14,941 nucleotides of DNA from an uncultured Clostridia bacterium (GCA_934167365.1 CAKPKU010000040.1:1-14941), one strand, 5' to 3'. Positions 8,240 to 14,941 are shown, counted from the stretch's first letter. The notes: generated by a model not told the origin, from the letters alone. Numbers and translations: made by a program.

Positions 8240-8815
8240 TTATTCAAAAATGAATTTTTGACTATTTAAAAAGGAAAATAGTATATCTTTTATTTCTTCT
8301 TTATCATTAATATTTTGTACTATATTTCCACACCTTGATAAACAATCTTTTATCTTTAGGTAATTTTCATTTAATTCATCACATGCTATAGTTTCAAAAT
8401 CTTCTATATCTTTATTATAATTTTTAGATTCTAATACTAAATAAAAATTTTTAGTAGCCGACTTTTTCTTTTTATTTAAATCCATTATATATTCAATATA
8501 TTTTTGTGATACATCCTGTATAATTTGACTTTCTTTTTGTTTTTGGAAATTCACACTAGAAACGTGTTTAGAAATATCTTCTTTTTTGCTTTGAATTAAA
8601 ATTTGAATATTATGATTAATTGTTTTTAGAAATATTTTATATGAATTTAAAATTGCTTCTTTTTCTAATTCTGATTTCAAATTAAAGTTTATCGGAATAA
8701 TTTTTATTATTTTTATATATTTATTTTCTATTTTTATAATTCCATTATTTAGTATATAATCAATTTTTAACCATGACTGTGTTGAACTAAATTCTATTTT
8801 TTTAGAATTAAAAAT
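8240..8815 (-). CDS. Separate N-terminal domain of VirB4-type protein, apparent AUU start
   Basis: A conventional caller would start this frame at TTG (8678-8680, 146 aa), but the frame stays open for 45 more codons upstream. Those codons read as protein (SSTQSWLKIDYILNNG, then IKIIKIIPINFNLKSELEKE). This resembles, from family knowledge, the start of Gram-positive VirB4/TrsE N-terminal domains (a QxW motif, a xGIIK strand, a PINFxL motif). An in-frame TAA sits immediately before codon ATT (8813-8815), and AAGGAGG lies 8 nt before that ATT, so AUU is the best start, giving 191 aa. No ATG, GTG or upstream TTG exists. No Walker motif is present; the ATPase is the next gene, which it overlaps or abuts. 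A scaffold half of a two-piece VirB4 is the likely role. The promoter lies directly upstream. Confidence 0.78.
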   Translation of the reverse strand: MFNSKKIEFSSTQSWLKIDYILNNGIIKIENKYIKIIKIIPINFNLKSELEKEAILNSYKIFLKTINHNIQILIQSKKEDISKHVSSVNFQKQKESQIIQDVSQKYIEYIMDLNKKKKSATKNFYLVLESKNYNKDIEDFETIACDELNENYLKIKDCLSRCGNIVQNINDKEEIKDILFSFLNSQKFIFE

Positions 8816-8823
8816 TTATATAA

Positions 8824-8830
8824 CCTCCTT
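8824..8830 (-). promoter_or_regulatory. Strong Shine-Dalgarno in front of a non-AUG (AUU) codon
   Basis: AAGGAGG on the minus strand, followed after 8 nt (TTATATAA) by ATT at 8813-8815. The spacing is optimal for that ATT and impossible for the next canonical start (TTG at 8680, more than 140 nt away). This site is what moves the start of the 191-aa gene upstream. Confidence 0.75.
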
Positions 8831-8850
8831 ACTGCAAATTTTCTATTTTT

Positions 8851-8880
8851 ATTATAAATTCCCTTGCATATATTTGTCAA
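8851..8880 (-). promoter_or_regulatory. Consensus sigma-A promoter of the ATPase cluster
   Basis: TTGACA (8875-8880) and TATAAT (8851-8856) match both hexamers perfectly with an 18-bp spacer. Transcription would start near 8844, giving a leader of about 30 nt that contains the AAGGAGG site. It lies between the gyrB terminator and the 191-aa gene, so the cluster has its own transcription unit independent of gyrB. Confidence 0.85.
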
Positions 8881-8889
8881 TCTATTTCG

Positions 8890-8916
8890 TTCGACATATT
8901 TCTACGTTATTCGACA
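8890..8916 (-). promoter_or_regulatory. Two direct TGTCGAA sites, candidate Spo0A boxes (0A boxes)
   Basis: On the minus strand TGTCGAA occurs at 8910-8916 and again at 8890-8896, same orientation, 20 bp apart (about two helical turns). The proximal copy ends 9 bp before the -35 hexamer. The Bacillus/Clostridium Spo0A box consensus is TGNCGAA, and both sites match it exactly. Placement upstream of a sigma-A promoter fits activation by a dimeric response regulator, though repression is also possible. Whether this organism has Spo0A is not shown here. Confidence 0.55.
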
Positions 8917-8920
8917 CTTA

Positions 8921-8950
8921 AAATAAGGGATGAAAATTCATCCCTTATTT
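8921..8950 (-). terminator. gyrB intrinsic terminator
   Basis: Perfect 14-bp arms 8921-8934 and 8937-8950, with core AAGGGATGAA/TTCATCCCTT; in practice the innermost A/T pairs form part of a short loop. It starts 11 nt after the gyrB stop codon in the direction of transcription. On the minus strand a TTATTTTAAG tail follows. It should insulate the dnaN-recF-gyrB unit from the ATPase cluster. Confidence 0.88.
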
Positions 8951-8961
8951 ATTACCATTAA

Positions 8962-10893
8962 TTATATATCTAAATTATTTACATATTTTGCATTTTCTTC
9001 TATGAATTTTCTTCTAGGCTCTACCTCATCACCCATAAGCATTGAGAATATTGAATCAGCCTTTATAGCATCCTCTAATGTTACCCTAACTAATATTCTT
9101 CTTTCAGGATCCATTGTTGTTTCCCATAATTGCTCTGGATTCATTTCACCAAGACCTTTGTATCTTTGTAATGATAATTGATCTCTTTGTATATTTTTCT
9201 TTTCTAAATCTTCATATGCTTTTGCTAAATCTTCATCTGTGTAACAATATACATCCTTTATTCCTTTTTTTGATAATTTATATAGTGGTGGCTGTGCTAA
9301 AAATACATTACCGTTTTCAATTAAAGGTCTCATATATCTAAAGAAAAATGTTAATAATAAAGTTCTAATGTGTGCACCATCAACATCGGCATCGGCCATT
9401 ATTATGACTTTACCATATCTAATTTTTGATATGTCAAATTCTGGACCAATTCCAGCACCTACTGCTACAATTACTGGATTTAGTTTTTCATTTCCGTATA
9501 TCTTATCAGCTCTTGCTTTTTCTACATTAAGCATTTTTCCCCATAAAGGTAATATTGCTTGATATCTTCTATCTCTTCCTTGTTTAGCACTACCTCCAGC
9601 AGAATCTCCTTCGACTATATATACTTCACATTCTTCTGCATTTTTACTACTACAATCAGCCAATTTACCTGGTAGAGTAGTTGTTTCAAGAGCTGTTTTT
9701 CTTCTAACAAGTTCTCTAGCTTTTCTCGCTGCTTCTCTTGCTCTTGAAGCACTAACACACTTTTCTAATATTGCTTTAGAAACAGCTGGATTTTCTTCCA
9801 AGAAATTTGATAAAGCTTCATTAACTAAACTTTGAACAATTCCTGTAACATTACTATTTCCAAGTTTTGTTTTAGTCTGACCTTCAAATTGAGGCTCTTT
9901 TACTTTTACAGAAACTACCGCAGTTATTCCCTCTCTTATATCCTCTCCTTGTAAATTTCCATCTTTTTCTTTTAAAATATTATGTGATTTTGCGTAATCA
10001 TTAAATGACTTCGTTAATGCTCTCTTAAATCCCTCTAGGTGTGTTCCACCTTCAACTGTATTAATATTATTAACAAAAGTATAAATATTTTCAGAATATG
10101 ATGTTGTATATTGAAAGGCAATTTCGACAGGAACTTCTCCATCTTGTTTATCAATATATATTGGTGTTTTATGCAATTTTTCTTTGTTTTGGTTTAAGTA
10201 TTCAACAAAAGATACTAAACCTCCCTCATAACAAAATTCTGATTTTTTAGGCTCTTCACCTCTTTTATCTTCGATAGAAATATATAGTCCCTTTGTTAAA
10301 AATGCCATTTCTCTAAAGCGTTCCTCTAGTGTTCCAAAATCATATTCTAATGTTTCAAAAATTGTATCATCAGCTAAAAATCTTACCTTTGTTCCGGTTT
10401 GCTTTGATTCCCCTATTTTAGTAAGTTTTTCTACAGTTTTTCCTCTTTGAAATTTCATTTGATATAATCCACCATCTCTTTGAATGGTTACCTCTGTCCA
10501 TTCAGATAACGCATTAACAACAGATGCACCAACACCATGTAAACCTCCAGAAACTTTATATCCACTATCTCCACCAAATTTTCCTCCAGCATGCAATACT
10601 GTATATACCGTTTCAGCTGCTGAAATTTTAGTTTTTGGATGTATATCAACTGGTATACCTCTTCCGTTATCAGAAACAGATATTATATTTCCTGGCTCTA
10701 TAACAACTTCAATATGAGTACAATATCCAGCTAGAGCTTCATCAACACAGTTGTCAACAATCTCATATACTAAATGATGTAAACCCCTTATTGAAACACT
10801 TCCAATATACATACCAGGTCTTTTTCTTACTGCCTCAAGACCCTCTAGTACTTGTATCTGCTCTGCACCATATTCATGTTCAAACTTTTCCAT
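8962..10893 (-). CDS. gyrB: DNA gyrase subunit B
   Basis: This is the ATPase subunit of gyrase, 643 aa, the normal length for the Gram-positive form. The GHKL ATPase motifs are [11 protein letters not shown] (catalytic E44, Mg-binding N48), DNGRGIP (from D75) and [15 protein letters not shown]. The TOPRIM domain has EGDSAGG (428-434) and [10 protein letters not shown], followed by [21 protein letters not shown] that contacts GyrA. Asp430 corresponds to E. coli Asp426. The position equivalent to E. coli Lys447 is Trp451 (LPLWGKML), which I believe also occurs in some Clostridia, so it is probably lineage variation. The ATG has AAGGA about 10 nt upstream. It follows recF after 82 bp, in which no convincing promoter is visible, and ends at a strong terminator. 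Confidence 0.98.
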   Translation of the reverse strand: MEKFEHEYGAEQIQVLEGLEAVRKRPGMYIGSVSIRGLHHLVYEIVDNCVDEALAGYCTHIEVVIEPGNIISVSDNGRGIPVDIHPKTKISAAETVYTVLHAGGKFGGDSGYKVSGGLHGVGASVVNALSEWTEVTIQRDGGLYQMKFQRGKTVEKLTKIGESKQTGTKVRFLADDTIFETLEYDFGTLEERFREMAFLTKGLYISIEDKRGEEPKKSEFCYEGGLVSFVEYLNQNKEKLHKTPIYIDKQDGEVPVEIAFQYTTSYSENIYTFVNNINTVEGGTHLEGFKRALTKSFNDYAKSHNILKEKDGNLQGEDIREGITAVVSVKVKEPQFEGQTKTKLGNSNVTGIVQSLVNEALSNFLEENPAVSKAILEKCVSASRAREAARKARELVRRKTALETTTLPGKLADCSSKNAEECEVYIVEGDSAGGSAKQGRDRRYQAILPLWGKMLNVEKARADKIYGNEKLNPVIVAVGAGIGPEFDISKIRYGKVIIMADADVDGAHIRTLLLTFFFRYMRPLIENGNVFLAQPPLYKLSKKGIKDVYCYTDEDLAKAYEDLEKKNIQRDQLSLQRYKGLGEMNPEQLWETTMDPERRILVRVTLEDAIKADSIFSMLMGDEVEPRRKFIEENAKYVNNLDI

Positions 10894-10975
10894 TAATTCT
10901 CAATCCTTTCTGTTGTAATAAAATTATATATTATTTATATAAAATGCATATTACCATGTCTTAATGAAATATTTT

Positions 10976-12052
10976 TTATTTATTTTTGAAAAAAATTTCA
11001 CCATTTATGACATTATACATATAATAATCTAAACTTTCAATATCTAATTTTTCAGTACAAGTTATTATAACCTGTGTATCCCTAATATTGCTTAAAAAAT
11101 TTTTTCTGCGCTCATTATCAAGCTCTGACATAAAATCATCCAACAATAAAATTGGATTTTCACCTATTTCATCTTTAATAACCTGTAATTCTGACATTTT
11201 TAAAGATAATACCACAGTTCTATTCTGCCCCTGAGATCCATATGTACTCACATTATTTTTATTTAAATATACAATAAAATCATCTCTATGTACACCTTTG
11301 GATGTATTACCTCTAGCAATATCAATATTTCTATATTCTAATAATTTTGAATAAAAATCTTCTTTACTTGAAAAATCAGAAATATATTCTAAATAAATTT
11401 CCTCATTATTTTTTGTAATATTTTTATGAATATCTACTATTTTATTTTTTATTTTTTCAATAAAATATAATCTGTAATTAAATATTTTTTCTGAATATTC
11501 AGTTAATTTTAAATCCCATAATTCCAATAGTTTTGGATCTTTTTTTTCAAATTTTATTTGTTTTAAATATGTATTTCTCTGCTCTAAAATTTTATTATAC
11601 ATATTTAAATAATAAATATAATTTGGTCGTAATTGACCTATCATAATATCTAAAAAACGTCTTCTTCCCTTTGGTCCATTTTTTAAAATATTTATATCAT
11701 CTGGAGTAAATATTACCACATTTATTTTACCAAGTAATTCACTTAATTTTTTTGCTTTTACTCCATTCAAAAAAATATTTTTTTTATCAGAGACCTCAAT
11801 ATTTATACTTCCATCTCTATCATTTTTTTTATATAAGGTTTCAATTTTAAAAAAATCTTCTCCAAATTTAATTAGCTCTTTATCTTTATTAGTTCTAAAG
11901 GATTTCCCAATAGCACTAAAAAAAATTGATTCAATAATATTTGTTTTTCCTTGAGCATTATTTCCATAAAAAATATTAATATTATTATTAAAATTAATAT
12001 TTAGCTCTTTATAATTTCTAAAATTTTTAATTTTCAAATTAGTTATCAACAT
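10976..12052 (-). CDS. recF: DNA replication and repair protein RecF
   Basis: The product is 358 aa, normal for RecF, an SMC/ABC-type ATPase that with RecO and RecR loads RecA at single-stranded gaps. Walker A GNNAQGKTN spans residues 30-38, the ABC signature region is STYGSQGQNRTVVLSLKMSEL-like near residue 270 onward, and Walker B is ILLLDDFMSELD. The N-terminal ITNLKIKNFRNY start is family-typical. The ATG is preceded by AAGAGGT 5 nt away. Only 27 bp separate it from dnaN, so the two are probably co-transcribed. The small S4-domain gene (yaaA/rlbA) that usually lies between dnaN and recF in Bacilli and many Clostridia is absent. Base composition is more AT-rich than in gyrA or gyrB. Confidence 0.97.
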   Translation of the reverse strand: MLITNLKIKNFRNYKELNINFNNNINIFYGNNAQGKTNIIESIFFSAIGKSFRTNKDKELIKFGEDFFKIETLYKKNDRDGSINIEVSDKKNIFLNGVKAKKLSELLGKINVVIFTPDDINILKNGPKGRRRFLDIMIGQLRPNYIYYLNMYNKILEQRNTYLKQIKFEKKDPKLLELWDLKLTEYSEKIFNYRLYFIEKIKNKIVDIHKNITKNNEEIYLEYISDFSSKEDFYSKLLEYRNIDIARGNTSKGVHRDDFIVYLNKNNVSTYGSQGQNRTVVLSLKMSELQVIKDEIGENPILLLDDFMSELDNERRKNFLSNIRDTQVIITCTEKLDIESLDYYMYNVINGEIFFKNK

Positions 12053-12079
12053 ATTGTACCTCTTTTGTGGAAAACTATT

Positions 12080-13195
12080 TTATTCTTTCATTCTAATTGG
12101 TAAAATCATATAAATATAATCTCCATCATTAACTGGTCTAATTATACAAGGAGAAATACTTGTTCCAAAATCTAAAAAAATCTCTTCATCATCAATAGAT
12201 CTACAAGCATCTAAAAAATATTTTGGATTAAATCCTGCCTCTAAATTTTTTCCTTCTGTTGAAACAAACATTTCTTCTTTAGCATCACCTGTTTGATTTG
12301 TACAAGAAATTATTATTTTTCCTATATCAATTGAAATTTTAACAGGATATTTTTTTTCTTTCTCCATACTTGAAGAAGAAATTAATGAAATTCTTTCAAA
12401 ACAATTTTGTAATGCTGACTTATTTACTCTAACTCTTGTTTCCCATGTTTCAGGTATAACACTCGAATAATTTAAAAATTCCCCATCCAATAATCTAGTA
12501 ACTATTTTACAATTTTCTAACTCAAATAAAGCTTGATTTTTAGCTACACCAATTTTTATTGTATCTATAGAATCAGCTAATATTTTATTTATTTCATTTA
12601 AGATTCTTCCTGGTATTACAGCATTAAAATTATTTGCCTTTTTTTGTAAAAATTTACTTTTCCAAGCTAATCTAAATCCATCAACAGCAACTACATTTAA
12701 TTTATTATTTATTATTTCAAATAAACATCCAGTAAATATTGGTCTATTATCTTCCATACTTACAGCAAAAATCGTTTTTCTAATCATTTCTTTTAAAGTA
12801 TTTTGCTCAATTTCTATTGAATTTTCTATATTTATTTGTGGAAGTTCTGGAAATTCAGTTGGATTCATTGTAGCTAATTTATATAAAGAACCTTCACATT
12901 CTATAACTAACAAATTATTTTCATTAACATATATTGTTATATCAGTATTAGGTAATTTTCTAATAATTTCACTAAACATTGTAGCATTTACAACAATTGC
13001 TCCTTCTTCTTTAACCTCACAATTAATAATATATTCAATTCCAATTTCTAAATCATATGTAGTTAATTTTAGCTCTGTATTATTTGTTTGAATAAGAATA
13101 CCTTCTAAAATCGGTTTGGTAGCTTTAGATGCTACAGCTTTAGTTACGGAATTAAGAGCTTTTATTATTTTTTCTTTTTCACAAATGATTTTCAT
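12080..13195 (-). CDS. dnaN: DNA polymerase III beta subunit (sliding clamp)
   Basis: DnaN forms the ring-shaped dimer that tethers polymerase III to DNA and docks many repair proteins. With the ATG at 13193-13195 the product is 371 aa, the usual size. The three clamp domains are recognisable from LEGILIQ near the N-terminus, the central DNRPIFTGCLFE segment with VAVDGFRLA, and the C-terminal MILPIRMK, which forms part of the peptide-binding pocket. A GTG lies 6 nt upstream (13199-13201), but AAGGAG would be only 2 nt before it and is 8 nt before the ATG, so the ATG is preferred. It follows oriC, as in most Firmicutes, and leads the dnaN-recF-gyrB unit. Confidence 0.97.
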   Translation of the reverse strand: MKIICEKEKIIKALNSVTKAVASKATKPILEGILIQTNNTELKLTTYDLEIGIEYIINCEVKEEGAIVVNATMFSEIIRKLPNTDITIYVNENNLLVIECEGSLYKLATMNPTEFPELPQINIENSIEIEQNTLKEMIRKTIFAVSMEDNRPIFTGCLFEIINNKLNVVAVDGFRLAWKSKFLQKKANNFNAVIPGRILNEINKILADSIDTIKIGVAKNQALFELENCKIVTRLLDGEFLNYSSVIPETWETRVRVNKSALQNCFERISLISSSSMEKEKKYPVKISIDIGKIIISCTNQTGDAKEEMFVSTEGKNLEAGFNPKYFLDACRSIDDEEIFLDFGTSISPCIIRPVNDGDYIYMILPIRMKE

Positions 13196-13202
13196 TTTCA
13201 CG

Positions 13203-13210
13203 TCTCCTTT
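13203..13210 (-). promoter_or_regulatory. dnaN Shine-Dalgarno that selects the ATG over an upstream GTG
   Basis: AAAGGAG on the minus strand. Spacing to the GTG at 13201 is 2 nt, too short to be productive; spacing to the ATG at 13195 is 8 nt, near optimal. Confidence 0.75.
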
Positions 13211-13232
13211 TTATAAATAAAATAAATATATA

Positions 13233-13250
13233 TAGTAGTAGTAGTAGTAG
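13233..13250 (+). other. DnaA-trio element, six perfect TAG repeats
   Basis: (TAG)6 without interruption on the plus strand, separated by GTCC from a DnaA box at 13255-13263 and adjoining an AT-rich tract on the other side. DnaA-trios (3'-GAT-5' repeats) are the single-strand sites on which DnaA filaments extend from the box to melt the origin. Position and orientation match that model. Confidence 0.8.
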
Positions 13251-13374
13251 GTCCTGTGGATTATGTGGATAACTATGTGTATAATTGATTTCCCTAGCGA
13301 TTGAGATGTTGATATTTCTGTGGAAAAAACTAGAAGTTATCCACAGTTAAAAAATCGAATTGTGGATAATTAAG

Positions 13375-13405
13375 TTATCCACAGGTTATCCACAGGTTAT
13401 CCACA
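13375..13405 (+). repeat. Three consecutive consensus DnaA boxes
   Basis: TTATCCACA at 13375, 13386 and 13397, each separated by GG, all in the same orientation with an 11-bp start-to-start period. This places the sites on nearly one helical face, which suits co-operative DnaA assembly. Confidence 0.93.
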
Positions 13406-13522
13406 ACCCCCCTGTGGATATCTTCTCAATCACTTCCGTAGAGAAAGATTGCTGTCAAATTTTTTATTAATTTGGGCTGTGGAAAACTTAGTAAAAAAAT
13501 TAAGTTTTTATTGATATACTAA

Positions 13523-14857
13523 CTACTTATCGGCAAGTAAAATGTTTTTCACACTTTCCACAATTAACCTAGTATTTTGATTTTCTTTAATTTCATTTTC
13601 AATTTTATTACATGCATGCATAACAGTAGTATGATCTCTTTTTCCAAAATCTTTGCCTATTTGAGGAAGAGACATTTGAGCAACATTTCTACATAAATAC
13701 ATTGCAATTTGTCTTGGAAATGCTATATCATTTGAACGTTTTGAACCCTTTAAATCTTTTGCATTAATATTAAAATATTTAGCAACAGTTTCTTGAATAA
13801 ATTCTGGTGATATAACTTTATCCTGTTGAGCAACTATATCATTTATAGCTCTTTCTGCCATTTCAACTGTTATAGGACTATTAGTTAAAGATGATGTAGC
13901 TATAAGTCTATTTAAAGTTCCTTCAAGCTCTCTTATGTTAGAATCTATTCGAGTTGCAATATTTGAAAGAATTTCATCATCTATTATAATATTATCTAAT
14001 TGGGCTTTTTTTCTTAAAATAGCTAAACGAGTTTCATAATCAGGATTAGAAATATCAGCAATAAGACCCCATTCAAAACGAGATTTTAGTCGATCTTCTA
14101 ATAATGTTATATCCTTTGGAGGACGATCACTTGATAATATAATTTGTTTACCGCTTTCATGAAGTGTGTTAAATGTGTGGAAGAATTCCTCTTGAATTCT
14201 TTCCTTACCAGCAATAAATTGAATATCATCAATTAATAGAACATCAATATTTCTATATTTATCTCTAAATTGGGCACTTGTGTTATCTTTTATTGAATTA
14301 ATAAGTTGATTTGTGAATTTTTCAGATGTTACATATAAGATATTTGAACTTTTGTTTTTTCTTAGGATTGAGTTACCAATTGCGTGCATTAAGTGTGTTT
14401 TTCCAAGTCCAACACCACCATAAATAAACAATGGATTGTAAGATGTTGCTGGAGCCTCTGCAACAGCTAGTGCAGCAGCATGGGCGAATCTATTATTATT
14501 ACCAACTACAAAAGTATCAAATGTATATTTAGGATTTAATGTCGTATTAGAATATCCAAAGTTTGAATCATTAGTAAATCCAGTGCTTTGTTCTTCTTGT
14601 AAGTCATCCTTTGAAATTATATTTACCGTACAATCCTTATTTGTGATAAAATTAAATGTATTTGTTAATAAATCATGATATCTAGCGTGAATTGATTCCT
14701 TTTGAAAGCTAGAAGAAGCTACTAGCACGATAGTATCATTTTCAAAGCTTTGAATTTCTAGATTTTTTATCCATGTTTCATAGGATATTCTTGTTGTTTC
14801 GTCTTTTAAAAGTTCTTTTGCTTTTGTTAAAAGTTCATTTAATTCATTTTGCATCAT
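13523..14857 (-). CDS. dnaA: Chromosomal replication initiator protein DnaA
   Basis: DnaA is the AAA+ initiator that binds the boxes in oriC, melts the origin and recruits the helicase. Starting at ATG 14855-14857 it has 444 aa, normal for the family; AAGGG lies 6-7 nt upstream. The next codon is also ATG (14852-14854) and could serve. A longer open frame reaches 14929, but it has no ribosome site there and would run through DnaA boxes. Domain I is residues 1 to about 80, followed by a short linker. The AAA+ domain has Walker A GGVGLGKTH (147-155), Walker B VLLIDDIQF, sensor SSDRPP and the arginine-containing RLKSRFEWGL. Domain IV ends with the DNA-binding signature GKRDHTTVMHACNKI. The boxes on both sides of the gene suggest autoregulation. 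Confidence 0.98.
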   Translation of the reverse strand: MMQNELNELLTKAKELLKDETTRISYETWIKNLEIQSFENDTIVLVASSSFQKESIHARYHDLLTNTFNFITNKDCTVNIISKDDLQEEQSTGFTNDSNFGYSNTTLNPKYTFDTFVVGNNNRFAHAAALAVAEAPATSYNPLFIYGGVGLGKTHLMHAIGNSILRKNKSSNILYVTSEKFTNQLINSIKDNTSAQFRDKYRNIDVLLIDDIQFIAGKERIQEEFFHTFNTLHESGKQIILSSDRPPKDITLLEDRLKSRFEWGLIADISNPDYETRLAILRKKAQLDNIIIDDEILSNIATRIDSNIRELEGTLNRLIATSSLTNSPITVEMAERAINDIVAQQDKVISPEFIQETVAKYFNINAKDLKGSKRSNDIAFPRQIAMYLCRNVAQMSLPQIGKDFGKRDHTTVMHACNKIENEIKENQNTRLIVESVKNILLADK

Positions 14858-14889
14858 TTTCAACCCTTCCAAAATTAAAGGTTTGAAAG

Positions 14890-14941
14890 TTATCCACAAT
14901 TTTATCCACATATGTTGATAAATGTCCACAACTGTGGATAA
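14890..14941. promoter_or_regulatory. DnaA-box cluster upstream of dnaA
   Basis: Exact TTATCCACA sites on the plus strand at 14890-14898 and 14902-14910, an ATGTCCACA variant at 14922-14930 and an exact TGTGGATAA (minus) at 14933-14941, ending on the last base of the window, so the cluster may continue. With the dnaA-dnaN region this makes a two-part origin as in B. subtilis. The dnaA promoter should lie in or beyond this cluster and I cannot place it confidently. Confidence 0.88.

Larger units (their letters stand above)
13196..13522. other. Chromosomal replication origin oriC (dnaA-dnaN intergenic region)
   Basis: The region is packed with DnaA boxes. Exact TTATCCACA occurs on the plus strand at 13337-13345, 13375-13383, 13386-13394 and 13397-13405; the last three are head-to-tail with an 11-bp period. 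Exact boxes on the minus strand lie at 13264-13272 and 13361-13369. One-mismatch boxes are at 13255-13263, 13276-13284 and 13413-13421, and two-mismatch TGTGGAAAA sites are at 13319-13327 and 13478-13486. Read on the minus strand, boxes at 13255-13272 are followed by a short GC-rich step, a DnaA-trio run (13233-13250) and an AT-rich tract (13211-13232), the order of the Bacillus subtilis unwinding module. A weak hairpin (13483-13508) just after the dnaA stop could terminate dnaA. Confidence 0.93.

Noticed and set aside
3596..8916. Calling the gyrB-gyrA insert an integrative conjugative element
   Set aside because: No integrase, relaxase, VirD4-type coupling protein, channel protein or flanking direct repeats are visible. 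Only two ATPase families typical of such elements are present, with a chromosomal-style promoter and terminator context.
8889..8917. LexA/SOS operator near the ATPase-cluster promoter
   Set aside because: The sites are direct TGTCGAA repeats rather than the palindromic GAAC-N4-GTTC form of a Firmicute LexA box.
10120..10135. A third TGTCGAA-like site inside gyrB
   Set aside because: It is single, lies inside conserved gyrB coding sequence (Val-Glu codons) and is not near a promoter.
13233..13250. (TAG)6 as a random microsatellite or assembly slip
   Set aside because: Its place, between DnaA boxes with a GC-rich step and an AT-rich tract, and its orientation match the functional DnaA-trio element.
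14855..14929. Longer dnaA reading frame starting at 14929
   Set aside because: The extra 24 residues are encoded by DnaA boxes, have no ribosome site, and do not resemble DnaA domain I; AAGGG precedes the ATG at 14857.

Overview
The window is the replication-origin region of a very AT-rich bacterium. The gene order dnaA–oriC–dnaN–recF–gyrB, the AGGAGG-type Shine-Dalgarno sites, the DnaA-trio origin layout, a DnaC/DnaI-type helicase loader and two TGTCGAA (Spo0A-box-like) sites all point to a low-GC Firmicute, most likely an uncultured Clostridia-type gut organism. That placement is inference; no rRNA or other direct taxonomic marker is present.

Layout, right to left, because almost everything is on the minus strand. 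DnaA boxes at 14890-14941 precede dnaA (13523-14857). The dnaA-dnaN intergenic region (13196-13522) is oriC, with a tandem DnaA-box array, further single boxes, a perfect (TAG)6 DnaA-trio run and an AT-rich unwinding region. Then come dnaN, recF and gyrB, and gyrB closes with a strong terminator (8921-8950). The S4-domain gene usually found between dnaN and recF is not there.

From 8916 down to about 3590 lies the non-routine part: a gene cluster between gyrB and gyrA, which are adjacent in many relatives. It starts with a consensus sigma-A promoter (TTGACA, 18 bp, TATAAT) preceded by two identical TGTCGAA sites 20 bp apart. The first gene, 191 aa, resembles the N-terminal domain of Gram-positive VirB4 proteins and appears to start at AUU behind an AAGGAGG site. 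The second, about 601 aa, is the VirB4/TraC-type ATPase and appears to start at AUA behind a near-perfect Shine-Dalgarno. The third, 426 aa, is a CpaE/TadZ/MinD-like ATPase starting at TTG. A 72-aa acidic protein, six imperfect ~85-bp AT-rich tandem repeats and a 235-aa helical protein of unknown family follow. No relaxase, coupling protein, membrane channel protein or integrase is visible, so this does not read as a complete conjugative element. It may be a chromosomal secretion or pilus-like module, or part of one.

gyrA (589-3027) has its own promoter. It converges on a plus-strand DnaC/DnaI-type helicase loader gene that runs off the left edge, and the two share a bidirectional hairpin terminator. 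Together dnaA, dnaN, recF, gyrAB and the loader cover origin opening, helicase loading, the sliding clamp, gap repair and supercoiling. The inserted ATPase cluster is the candidate for an undescribed system.
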